The notes under the pieces were generated by a model. That model did no database searches. It had not been told where the DNA came from and saw nothing but the letters and a program-made list of their open reading frames with translations. A stretch of 64,000 nucleotides of DNA. It comes from Agapanthus africanus. Its lineage: Eukaryota; Streptophyta; Magnoliopsida; Asparagales; Amaryllidaceae. The DNA lies in the NCBI GenBank assembly GCA_030015575.1, contig CM057342.1, forward strand, positions 623,501,348 to 623,565,347. The letters are read 5' to 3'. A program made the translations under genes and the position numbers. Positions 12,424 through 23,600 of this stretch are shown piece after piece (the stretch's first letter is position 1; the number at the start of each line of letters is the position of its first letter).

Positions 12424-12954
12424 CTAGTCGTGAGAATATCGAGATGGGGAATCGATATTCCAGAGTAGACTAGCGTATGTCCTTTCGACCCATGTGATGG
12501 GCGATGGATGATCCCACATCCATTGGTGTTTGACATCAGAGATGGTGTACAGGTGCTCAGTGGAGACTGGGTATACTGAATGGACTCGCCGAGAACTCCT
12601 AGATGGTATTATACCTCAAGTCAGATAGCAGTTCTTTGGTGACACTGGTACATGTGACTCTGTCAACCCGAGATTGTCAAAGAGTCTTGTGTGTCTCCTA
12701 CTGTGCTTTGATTTCTACCCTACCACGGCTCTACTGAGTCGTGCAAACAGGTGGTTTTTGGGTACAGTCCCGAGTCACATGGAGGCAATGAGCGATAGGA
12801 GGGTATTCTTCTCTCCCGGTATTGGGGGTTGATGTTGCGCTATGCTCGATTGGTCATAACTGAAATCCCTTGCCAGGGTAGATGTGATTTACTGGTAAGT
12901 GTTATCAGTAGTTTAACGCCCGTTATGGACCTTACATCAGCATGACTTATCAAG
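12424..12954 (+). repeat. B-type LTR fragment, plus strand
   Basis: Matches about 530 bp of the middle of the B4 LTR (reverse complement of roughly 14600-15125) at about 90 percent by eye. Both ends are missing. Contains CCCTTGCCAGGG, a one-base variant of the shared palindrome. With B4 it makes an inverted repeat separated by about 1.65 kb. Confidence 0.85.
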
Positions 12955-13193
12955 TGCAGGATGATATATGAGAGATTTTTTAATGACTCGGATCTGTCGA
13001 TTTTTTAATGACCTCAAAATTTTTTTTAAACAAGTGCAGAATGATATATGAGAGATTATAAGAACATGGAAAAAATTTAAGACCCGGAGCTCGAATTTTG
13101 GCTGAGCTCATGGGGGTTGTAGCCGGCCCAATATAGGCAGATTGTGTTCAAATTTCTGTCATATTCCCATCTCTGTATTGTGGTGTTTACCAT
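12955..13193. other. unassigned 239 bp with a 77-bp-spaced direct repeat
   Basis: I see no match to the other elements in the window. AAGTGCAGRATGATATATGA occurs at about 12953 and 13030, both followed by GAGATT. There is a small inverted repeat GAGCTC..GAGCTC near 13087-13109. No gene. Confidence 0.6.
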
Positions 13194-15381
13194 TGTTGGG
13201 ATTCCTTAGAACCTTACTGGATTTTCACAGCAATAACCATGCCAATTTTAAATTTTCAAGAGTGCTAATCAATCCTAAGCTAGGATCAAGCTAGAGTAAA
13301 TAGACAAACTAAACATGTAATCAACATTACAAGTAGTGAACAAGGAATACAACCTTTGTACACCTGTCCTTCACTTCTAAAGCTCCGTGTTGCCATCCCT
13401 TCACTGCGATCATGGATCTCCTGAACTCTACTATGGGTTCCCTCGGAGAAATGAACAAGCTTGCTCGTAGTCTTCGAGGCCGAAGATGATCTACGTCGAG
13501 GAGACTCAAACTCAAGCTAACCCTTCACTAGGTCATGAACTTTGTGAAGAGAACACCCTATACTACCCAAGCAAGTGTGTAGGATGATGAAGTAGGAATT
13601 TTTCTCACTTTAGATTTTATTTTCTCACTTATTTTCATCATTTTCGATGGAGCTAGAGAGCAAGAGGAAGAAGATGAAGAAAGTAACTCAAGAAAATAAA
13701 CCAAGAGATGAATGAATGAGTTATGCAACAATGGTTGGGTTAGTATCATATCCTAACCATTGTAAAGACATAACCATGGCTAAATAATAATGGTCAGGTT
13801 TAAAATAACTCAAGTAAAACAAATCAAGTGGACTTTGTTAATGGTTATCCAAGCTTCATGAAGCTTCAAGCCATGACAAAAAATGCCACCTAGTTTGAAT
13901 TACTTAAAATAAATTAAACCCTTAATTATATATAGCATGGTGTAAGTCATACACACACCCATGTTTGCATGTATCATCAAGCATGATACAATCATGTACA
14001 CAAACATATATTACAAATACACTATGTGCACATCAAGTGAGAAAACAATCTTAAGTGAGCCAATACTAGTTAATGTAAGGTAATATATCAAATATATAAT
14101 TATACATTAAATCATTAAATCAACACTTGATTTAATGATCCGGCAATATCACATATAACCGACTAATAGCATGTGTATCAATCTATCGAATCAACACTTG
14201 ATTCGATAACCCGGGTATATCGCATATAACTGACCGATGATACAAATCGTGATAATAGAATACGGTATCACATACGTGTATTAATCTTGGCCCCTCACAT
14301 ATCTCATATGTGCTCCTACTCCGTTTCGCCTGAGCCAGGAAACCTCTGTGTAGAACTCTAAAGACTCGTCAATACGCCGGCAGTGGTTGATGATCATATC
14401 AAACAGCCACAAGCCTCAAGAAGCGTGCTAAACATAACGGCCACCCGGGTATCAAGCGATCAGAAGATCAACAAGCAAGCGTACTCATACTCCTGCGAAT
14501 CCAATCAGTAACACTACCGCACAGTCTGGTCTGTTCGTCTGATATGTCGTATATCTCGCCTAGGGGTGGTAAACGTCATACCCCAATAGCTTGATAAGTC
14601 ATGCTGATGTAAGGTCCATAACGGGCATGAAACTACTGATAACACTTACCAGTAAATCACATCTACCCTGGCCAGGGATTTCAGTTATGACCAATCGAGC
14701 ATAACTCAACCTCAACCCCCAATACCGGGAGAGACGAATCCCCTCCTATCGCTCATTGCCTCCATGTGACTCGGGACTGTACCAAAAAACCACCTGTTTG
14801 CATGACTCAGTAGAGCGGTGGTAGGGTGGAAATCAAAGCACAGTGGGAGACACATAAGACTCTATGACGATCTCGGGTAGACAGACTAACCTGTACCAGT
14901 GTCACCAGAGAACTGCTATCTGATGTGAGGTATAATACCATCTAGGAGTTCTCGGTGAGTCCGTTCAGTGTACCCATTCTCCACTGAGCATCCGTATACC
15001 ATCTCTTGATGTCAAACACCAATGGATGTGGGATCATCCATCGCCCATCACATGGGTCGAGAGGGCATACGCTAGTCTACTATAGAATATCGATGCCCCA
15101 TCTCGATATTCCAACGACTAGGATCATTGAAGGATGAACTCATGGAGTACCCAGGCCCCACTAGTATGATCTGCATCATAATCCTGGAAGTCAAGTACAC
15201 ATCCTAAGGGCTTTATCAATATGTAACAGAGAGACAGTAAGTGTACATGTTAAGATAAAGAGCAACCAGATAGCGTACTATCATGTCGAGCAAGAAAGTC
15301 CTCCCTATATATGTCCCATCATCTACTATAATATACATTTCATGTACAATAATGGCCTCTAGGGCATACATACAACTAACA
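13194..15381 (-). repeat. B4: B-type LTR, minus strand
   Basis: A full LTR of about 2.19 kb: on the plus strand it starts TGTTGGGATTCC and ends CATACAACTAACA, the reverse complement of a B-type LTR start. The flanks (ACCAT on the left, TTAAG on the right) do not match, so it is not a clean solo LTR. No polypurine tract lies next to it, so it is not simply the 3' LTR of the integrase to its right either. A later rearrangement or deletion probably removed one flank. Contains CCCTGGCCAGGG at 14666-14677. Confidence 0.85.
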
Positions 15382-16139
15382 TTAAGTGCCAGTCACGTAC
15401 CACATTTGGGTCGTGACATTACTACTCCATATTTCATACGGCGTCTTGGGCACGGATTTGGATGGAACTTGATTCAAAAGATATGCTGCTGTTAGAAGCG
15501 CATGTCCCTAGAATGAAAGTGGAAACTCAGCATTACTCATCATGGAGCGAACCATGTCCAATAAGGTACGGTTCCTCCGCTTCGATTCACCGCTGTGCTG
15601 TGGTGTATACGGAGTAGTAAGCTGAGAGAGAATACCATTCTCTTTTAGGTATTCTAGGAATTCCGTGCTTAAGTACTCCCCTCCTCTATCAGATCGGAGG
15701 ATCTTAATACTTTTGCCAGTCCTCCCAATATATGTCCCAGCATCCACTATAATATACATCTCATGTACAATAATGGCCTCTAGGGTATACATACAACTAA
15801 CATTAAATGCCAGTCACGTGCCACATTTGGGTCGTGACATTTCTACACCATATATCATACGGAGTATTGGGCACGGATTTGGATGGAACTTGATTCAAAA
15901 GACATGCTGCTGTTAGAAGCGCATGTCCTCAGAATGAAAGAGGCAACTCAACATTACTTATCATGGAGTGAACCATGTCCAATAGGGTACGGTTCCTCCG
16001 CTCTGATACACCGTTGTGCTGTGGTGTATACGGAGGAGTAAGCTGAGAGAGAATACCATTCTCTTTTAGATATTCTAGGAATTCCGTGCTTAAGTACTCT
16101 CCTCTTCTATCAGATCGGAGGATCTTGATACTTTTCCTA
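15299..16139. repeat. tandem duplication, about 420 bp x 2
   Basis: Unit 1 (about 15299-15718) and unit 2 (about 15719-16139) each hold, left to right, the last 80 bp of a B LTR in minus orientation, about 40 bp ending GGGTCGTGACA, and about 300 bp of minus-strand integrase. The join between units is in AGTC, which is also present at both parental positions. Confidence 0.88.
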
Positions 16140-16328
16140 GTCTGGTTCTCTACTTCGTTTCTGAATTCTTTGAATTTCTCAAAAGGTTCAGATTTGTGTT
16201 TCATCAGATACACATATCCGAACCTAGAGAGACCGTCAGTGAATATGATGAAGTATGAGAACCCACCCCGTGCATGTATAGACATTGGACCACATACCTC
16301 ACTGTGTATGAGTCCTAAGAGCTCTCCT
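15420..16328 (-). pseudogene. D: integrase fossil, host of A3
   Basis: The minus strand shows the copia integrase core: LLGLIHSEVCGPMSIHARGG, FIIFTDGLSRFGYVYLMKHK, KSIKILRSDRRGEYLSTEF and NGVSERRNRTLLDMV. The part left of about 16139 is present twice (tandem duplication). On the right it is cut at 16328 by the A3 LTR, and it runs on beyond A3 outside the window. The upstream residues of the longest frame here come from the A3 LTR and are not integrase. The core is better kept than that of the B copies; its family is not settled. Confidence 0.85.
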
Positions 16329-16524
16329 TGTAAGTCCACGTTACCCACCCCGGTGCTTGCGGCGAGGCGGAATAGGTAAAAAAACGATTTTTGACGCAAG
16401 GTAACATGGACTATAACTAGAGGATCTTTGCTAAACAAAACTAGAAAACTAACTACAAGTTTAGCTACTCGGTTAGAAGGTTATACCTAGGTCTTGAACT
16501 CCTTCTCTTCTTGCTCCTTGGAGT
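16329..16524 (-). repeat. A3 3' LTR, outer piece (196 bp)
   Basis: Starts TGTAAGTCCACGTTACCC and matches the start of the solo LTR at 8745. It is cut at GGAGT (16520-16524), the left target copy of A1, and continues at 26679. Confidence 0.92.
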
Positions 16525-18603
16525 TGTTAGTGTATATGCCCTAGAGGCCATTACTGTATCATACTAGTTTGTATATTACTTAATGGAAGCTTGGGATATT
16601 CACCTTGTATAAACAATCTTGCTCAATATAGTAGTATGCTACTTGGTTTGTTTCTACTTCAATGTGTACTTGTGTTTATTTCAGTATATCACTTATACGC
16701 ATTAGTGGAGCCCTTAGGATCTTTGCTTGATTACCAGCGTTGTGATGGCAGTCACACTAGTGGGGGCTGGGTAATCTATAGGCACATCCTTATACAGGTC
16801 CCTAGTCGTAGGACTATCGAGACAGGGCATCGATACTCCGGAGTAGACTAGCGTATGCGCTTCTCATCCCAGTGTGGGAGATGGTCTGTCCCACAGCCAT
16901 CAGTACGTCGTACTGGAGATAGTATACGGGTGCTCGTTGGGTTACGAGTACACTGGACAGGACTCGTCGGGAACTGACAGGTTGGTATTATACCTATCGT
17001 CAGTTATCAGTTCCCAGGTGACATGAGTACAGCTTAGTCCGCTGACTTGACACTGACACTTCGCCTCGAGTGTGTTCCCACTGCACTTTGATCACTACCC
17101 TACCACGGCTCAAAGGAGTCGTGCAAACAGGTGGTGGTTGGGTGCAGTCCCGAAGCACTTGGAGGCAGTGACGGTTAGACAGGATTCGTCTCTCCCGGTA
17201 TTGGGGGTTGACATCGCGCTGTGTCTAGGAGAGCCATTACACGAGTAGTCCCTGGCCAGGGCAAGCGAGATATACTGGTAGGTTTCCAGTGTTATCTCAG
17301 GGTGTTTTGGGCTTCACTCCGACACGACTTGTACCGCTATTGGGGGACTGACGTTTTACCGCCCCCTAGGCCCGCCATGCGATGTATCAGACGAACAGAC
17401 CGGACTGTACGGAGAATGTCACATTCAGACTCAGTAGGAGTTCAGATGGGGTTTCACCTCGTCAGCCTTCTTGTCGGCATCTACCTGGGGACCGTTACGC
17501 ACAGCTAGTGCCGCTTGCGGTCTGTGGTTAAACCCACTGCCAGCGTAGTGTCGAGTCTTTAGAGTCCCACACAGAGGGTATTCGCCTCTGGGCAAAACAG
17601 AGTAGAGGTCGCATAGTTTTGCGACAGGGTTCGTTCTCATCCGCGCACTTGTGCACGTTTGGAGTCCGGACGGATTATACTGGCAGGCTCTGGTTTGAGC
17701 CAGATACTGGTATATGTTTTGGGGGTTGCTTTTATCTCTTGGTATTCTTGTTCCTCGGAACGAGAATACAGGTGTGTATGCACGGTTGCTTGAGGCGGAG
17801 AATGAGGTATTTCATTAGGGTTTCGGAACGGGTGCGTATGCACAGTTGACAGTTATCTTTTTCCAAACCCTAATGGATTTATATATTATCTATTAATAAT
17901 AGTAATTAAATGAGAATTATGTTATGGTTGATTTTTTGTTGACTTGTTGACCATGGTTGACTTGTTGACCATTGACTACCATCATGCTCTAAAAAGTCTT
18001 CCTTGATTCATGCTTACTTTTTATTAAATGAAGCATGGTTGTGGTCATTCCAAATACTACCATCAACTATTCTCATTTTCAATTATTATCATTTAGATAA
18101 TATTTTTCTTTTGCATTATGGTTGCAAGAAAGAGAAAAGATATCTCATTCTATCATAACCTCTCTCTCTCCTCATTTCATCTTCTTCTTCCTCTAGCAAA
18201 GAGAAACCTTCTCATGTGTTGAGAATCATTCTCTTTAAAAGGAAAAGCAAACCCTAATCACTCTCTACTCATTCTAGGATGAAGGTTTAGCAAGCCGGAA
18301 ACCCTAGTTCACTCAAAGATCGAGGAAGAGCCCAAAGTCGAACCTTCGAGGTGGATCCATCTTCGACGGGAGAAGGCGACGAAAAGAGAACCATCAACCT
18401 CTACAAGGTTTGAAGAAGAAGGAGTTCAAGTTTAGGTATAACCATCTTCTATAGTAGCTAACTCTCTTTAGCTAGAATACTAGTTTTAGTTTAGACAACG
18501 ATCCCGACCTTGTTTAGTCCATGTTGCCTCTTGCGATAAAAATTCATCTTTTATACCGTTTCCGCTTCCCCGTAAGCACCGGGGGTCGCAATATGGACTT
18601 ACA
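16525..18603 (+). repeat. A1 5' LTR (2,079 bp)
   Basis: Begins TGTTAGTGTATATGCCC and ends ATATGGACTTACA directly before the primer site. It contains the palindrome CCCTGGCCAGGG at 17250-17261 and a cluster of W-box cores at 17939-17977. Short frames in it recur identically in the 3' LTR only because the LTRs are nearly identical; they are not genes. Confidence 0.97.
17939..17977 (+). promoter_or_regulatory. cluster of five W-box motifs in the A1 5' LTR
   Basis: Five TTGAC[C/T] motifs in about 38 bp (17939, 17947, 17957, 17965, 17972). TTGAC[C/T] is the known binding core of plant WRKY factors, which act in stress and defence. The other A-type LTRs carry a similar cluster. Function is inferred from the motif only. 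Confidence 0.55.
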
Positions 18604-18604
18604 G

Positions 18605-18617
18605 TGGTATCAGAGCC
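18605..18617 (+). other. A1 primer binding site
   Basis: TGGTATCAGAGCC, one base after the 5' LTR, matches the standard copia primer site complementary to the 3' end of initiator tRNA-Met. Confidence 0.95.
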
Positions 18618-18818
18618 TAACTAAACTTAAACTAGCTTGGTAGTGAAGTGTAACGAAGTTCGGAACCGAAAAATCGCAAAACCGGAAAAACAAAACCCTA
18701 AGTTTCTGTTGAATTTTTTTCTGCTCAAAATGAAAAACTTTATACTTGTAAAATCGTCTCAGGGTTTTCTAAGAACACCCACCAAAAACGATAGCATGTT
18801 TCCTCCAAACCGCCGCCC

Positions 18819-18852
18819 TTCCGCGGCCTAACCTATTCATCTGGCCGCGGAA
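18819..18852 (+). promoter_or_regulatory. GC-rich leader hairpin of A1
   Basis: TTCCGCGGCC pairs perfectly with GGCCGCGGAA across a 14-nt loop, 215 nt after the LTR. Counterparts: B2 33940-33986, A2 49401-49456, C2 63264-63308. Confidence 0.7.
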
Positions 18853-19930
18853 CCGCCGCAAGTTATTTTCATCTTTGCATCGTTTTTCGTGCAGTGTTCT
18901 TCAGTGTTGGTTTTGGGATTTTTAAGATATATTATATGTACCCAGATTTTCCAGAACAGAAATTCACTTTTGGGGTCCTATAATTCCGTATTTTTTCCGA
19001 ACTTCACTGCACTTTGGCTATGTTGGTTATATCTGTGATGTTTGCATGTATTGAACGTCGGCTAATCGCTATAAGTCGATTAGTCGGGGTTATACATGAT
19101 CTGTAATGTGCTGGAATGTGTATATGAATGTGTTGGACTGTCGCGGGTGAATAGCCGGGGTGGATGTGAGATGAGCTTTTGTTTTTCTTTCATTCATTGT
19201 AAATGTAAATTGATGTAATTATATTATTTGTTTGGCCGCACAACCGGGTCGGGGTTGTAGCCGTCATTGTATAATTCTTTTTACTGTTTATGCTCCTAGG
19301 ATAGACCCATGGAGGGGTGCACAAACTACCGAGGACTTGGCGGGTAGTTTGCCGCACCCGTAAGGGTCTTGGGTGAGGTATTTGGCTATTCACCGCGACC
19401 GTGTTATCCGCTTTTCGTTCCAGGCTCGAAAGGATTGCGGATTGCTAGTATATCCAATGTATTCATCTGTGATCTGTAATGTCTATCATTGCTTTCTATT
19501 TAGGCGTTGCTTATGTTTTACAGCCGCGCTAGCCCAGCCCCCGCTCTGTCGTTAGTTAAGTAACCTAACGGGTAATGACGGGGCCCCGTGGCGAATGCGA
19601 ATGGCATAAGCGTACGTCATATTTTGGTTGTTTTCTGCAATGGTAGGATTAAATGATGGGACGCATTAAAAGTACTAATGCAAGAATATCACGCATTAAA
19701 AGAACTAATGCAAGATAATAAACCAAGTTAAAGTCGTTGGAACACTTTCGAAAAACCACTCGGTTCTTTTCAAAAAAACAACTTTTAAATGCGGAGCTTG
19801 AGCCACTCCTTTTAAAAGCTATCTCGTTCCATCGACCAAATCAAGTTCACTACGTTCACGGTTTTGCCAAAACCATTCGTAGCCCTCCGTCGTTTCGTAT
19901 GAATATTCAATAGTATTCAAGCTGTGTTTG

Positions 19931-20124
19931 TTGACCTTCGTCAAGGCATAGTGATTGGTAGCTATTGGGTGTTCATATGTAGCATAGATAGATGCGTTGT
20001 TTTGGGACACTCGCATTACCTTGTTGACCTTCGTCAAGGGTATATACGGGTGGATTCAAATTAACCTGGATAATGACGGGCAGAACTTGACATGTGACTT
20101 ATGATTTGTTGACCTTCGTCAAGG
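19931..20124 (+). repeat. three iterated 16-nt hairpins in the A1 leader
   Basis: TTGACCTTCGTCAAGG occurs exactly three times, 93 and 85 nt apart. TTGAC and GTCAA pair around a CTTC loop. Other leaders have the same three positions with a different core. Confidence 0.85.
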
Positions 20125-20629
20125 TCATAAGAGCATGGGGCAAAAATCCACATCGGGAGTTTCATAAGTACTGAAACTTGCTAGATTTGCATACCATTTG
20201 GAGTGTGATGATTCTGGTAGGATTCCTTCAGTTTCGTCACGCGATGATATTTGGATCCCGATCCTACTGTGAGTATATGCTACTCCTCGGGAAATTTCTC
20301 ACTAAACGATCAATGCTATAAACCTAGTAGGTGTCTAGAAAGGTGTTAGCGGGGTTGCGCCCCCAGGGAAAAGAGGTTATTTAATTAAGGAACTTCGCGA
20401 AAGCGTTGGAAAACCTCCCTCGAAGTACCGACACTGGCCTGGCTGAACGGTTAAGCAAGTATTGTACGGTGGGATTGATCCTGACTAATTCTTCCTTTAT
20501 GGTTTGAGGAGGGATTCGAGAAACAGTGGGAGCCATCCTGTTTAGACAAACTAAAAACCACTCTAAACTTGCAAGAGCATCATGCTGAGTGTTTCTTCTT
20601 CTCTCTCCTAATTGCAGCGACCAATCAAC

Positions 20630-23600
20630 ATGACTGGACTTAAGTTACTCCTAGATAAAAACAAACTGACAGGGCCAAACTACAAAGATTGGCTCAGGAA
20701 TGTCAAGATAGCAATCACTTATGACAAGCTGGGGTATCTTCTTACCACCAAAGCTCCCCCTGTCCCTGGTCCAACTTCCAGTGTCGCGGATAAGGAAATC
20801 CGCAAGACTTGGGAGATTGATAGCGCGAAGGCCAAGTGCCTCCTGCTTGCCTCGATGGACAACGAACATCAGAGGAGGCATGAGAATATGGACATGGAGT
20901 CCATATTGCTCCATACAAAAGAACTGTATGGAGAGCAATCACGTATCGCAAGATACGAAGCATCGAAAAAGTTGTTTTCGACAAGAATGGCCGTCGGATC
21001 ATCAGTAGCCGAGCACGTGCTAAAGATGATCGGCTACATTGAGGAGCTCGCTGACCTAGGGATCACATTGGAGAGTGAGCTATATACGGATATAGTTCTC
21101 CAGTCCCTTCCTTCCACTTACGCCCAGTTTATACTGAACTTCAACCTACAAGAAAAAGAGGTTGAACTATCAGAGCTCCTCAACATGCTGAGGAGCGCAG
21201 AGGGCACCCTACAGAAAGGTAGGGAAACATCCACTTTGTTTGTAGGAGGATCATCTTCTTCTAGGTCCAAGGCGAAAGCCAAGGGAAAGAAGAAGAAAGC
21301 CCCCGCCAAACCAAGGGGCGGTGTTAGTAAAGTGGATACGAAGGGAAAAGGTAAAGCAACAAAGATAGCGGGGAAGCTTGTGGATAAGGAAGAATGCTTC
21401 TTTTGTCATAAGAAAGGACACTGGAAGAATGATTGCAGGGCCTGGAAGGCCAGAACACAGGAATTGAAGCAGGTTGCAGCTTCAGCTTCAGGTGTGTATG
21501 TTATTGAAAACTGTCTTTCAATAAACTCTACTTCCTGGGTATTGGATACCGGATCAGGATCTCATATCTGTAATTCTTTGCAGGCGTTGAGAAACCGTAG
21601 GGATTTGAAGGCAGGTGACATGACCCTCAGAGTTGCGAACGGAGCTAGCATGGATGCTAAAGCCGTGGGGGACTATCACCTGGGAATGTCAGATGGACAT
21701 GTTTTGGTTTTGCGTAATTGCTTTTTTGTACCCAACGCAACTTGTAATATCATTTCTGTATCTTTAGTTTCTAAAGAAGGTTATGAATTTGCGTTTGTAA
21801 GTAATGTTGTAAACATTCACCTTAATCAAGTTCTGATTGGGTCAGGTACATTGAGTAATGGTATATACGTGTTAAACCAACCACAGATTTTTAATGTCCA
21901 GAATACACACAAAAGAAAGTCTCCAGAAATAAATCAGACTTTCTTATGGCATTGTAGATTGGGTCACATCAATGAGAGAAGGTTGACTAAGTTGCATACA
22001 GAAGGATATTTGAATGCGTTCGAATATCAATCATATGCCACTTGTCAATCTTGTCTCAAAGGAAAGATGACAAAGACTCCGTTTACTGGACATGGAGTAA
22101 GAGCGAGCGAGCTCTTAGGACTCGTACACAGTGACGTGTGCGGTCCAATGTCTACACATGCCCGAAGCGGACATTCTTACTTCATTACTTTTACGGATGA
22201 CTTCTCAAGGTACGGTTATGTCTTCTTAATGAAACATAAGTCCGAGGCCTTTGGAAAATTCCAGGAGTATAAGAATGAAGTAGAGAAACAGACCGGCAAA
22301 AGTATTAAGATTCTAAGATCGGATCGAGGTGGAGAATACTTAAGTGCCGAGTTCCTGGACTATTTAAAAGAGAACGGAATTCTCTCTCAGCTTACTCCTC
22401 CATACACCCCGCAACATAACGGTGTATCGGAGAGACGGAACCGCACCCTATTGGATATGGTGCGGTCCATGATGAGTAACGCTGAGTTACCGCGATCATT
22501 CTGGGGATATGCACTAGAAGCAGCTGCGTATCTCTTGAACAAGGCTCCTACCAAGACTGTGCCCACCACCCCATATGAGATGTGGACTGGGAAGAAACCC
22601 TGTCTTAATTATCTCAAGGTATGGGGATGTCCAGCTTTTGTAAAAAAGCAGCATGCGGACAAGCTTGAGGCACGTTCAGTACAGTGTAAGTTTGTGGGAT
22701 ACCCAAGGAACTCCAGGGGGTATCTTTTCTATTCCGCTGAGGAACAAAAGGTTTTTGTTTCTCAGCATGCCCGCTTCTTGGAAACTGAGTTTTTGGAAAC
22801 CCAGATAAGTGGGAACACAATAGAACTGGAAGAAATTCCAGAACCACAGACTGTTACTGAAAGCTTAGTGGAACCAGAGGGTTCAACAGAACAGGACATT
22901 CCTACGCCGCTCCGCAGGAGTAGTAGGCAGTCTCATCCGCCCGAGAGATACTGCGGTTTTCTCATAGACGGGGATAGAGAGGATTGCATCATAGATTATG
23001 ATGAGCCTACTAGCTTCCAGCAGGCCGTGCAGAGCGTTGACTCAGTGAAATGGCTGGATGCAATGCGGACCGAAATGGAGTCCATGTACACCAACAAGGT
23101 ATGGACGTTGGACATTGCTCCAGACGGGGTAAAACCCGTAGGATGCAAGTGGATCTTCAAAAGGAAGATTGGTGTAGATGGACAGGTTGAGACCTATAAA
23201 GCTAGGCTGGTAGCAAAGGGTTTTCGTCAAAGACCTGGCTTGGACTACGACGAAACCTTTTCTCCAGTAGCCATGCTGAAATCCATTCGGATCCTTCTTG
23301 CCATTGCTGCCTTCCACGATTATGAGATCTGGCAAATGGACGTAATGACAGCTTTTCTAAATGGAAATTTAGAGGAGTGTGTCTATATGGACCAGCCAGA
23401 GGGTTTCATTCAGAGTGGGAGCAGCGGAAAGGTGTGCAAGTTGCTTAAGTCCATCTATGGACTAAAGCAGGCATCGCGGAGTTGGAACATCTGTTTTGAT
23501 GAGACGGTCAAGGAATTTGACTTTATCAAAAATCCAGATGAACCATGCATCTATAGTAGATTTGTAGCGAGAACTGTAGTATTCCTTGTTTTATACGTGG

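Larger units (their letters stand above)
18618..20629 (+). other. A1 untranslated leader with conserved hairpins
   Basis: About 2 kb without coding content. In order it holds a GC-rich hairpin (arms 18819-18828 and 18843-18852), a second hairpin (arms 19406-19411 and 19437-19442), three TTGACCTTCGTCAAGG hairpins (19931-19946, 20024-20039, 20109-20124), and a CT-rich tract ending TTGCAG at 20612-20617. All have counterparts at the same positions in other leaders of the window. BARE elements also have leaders of about this length. Confidence 0.8.

Noticed and set aside
13194-15381. B4 as a clean solo LTR
   Set aside because: Flanking five bases do not match (ACCAT and TTAAG), so it lacks a target duplication.
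15283-15916. Two similar frames (70 and 83 residues) that look like a gene pair
   Set aside because: They are the two units of the tandem duplication read on the wrong strand of integrase and LTR sequence.
16591-17849. Open frames of 68-95 residues repeated identically at 16591-17849 and 24661-25919
   Set aside because: They lie in the two near-identical A1 LTRs; identity reflects the young insertion. No domain or codon pattern suggests a protein.
19931-20124. CRISPR-like array (short repeats at even spacing)
   Set aside because: Only three repeats with 70-80 nt conserved spacers, in a plant retrotransposon leader.
20612-20629. Start of the gag-pol frame at 20612
   Set aside because: The codon there is TTG; the first in-frame ATG is at 20630, and related copies also have ATG in the equivalent place.
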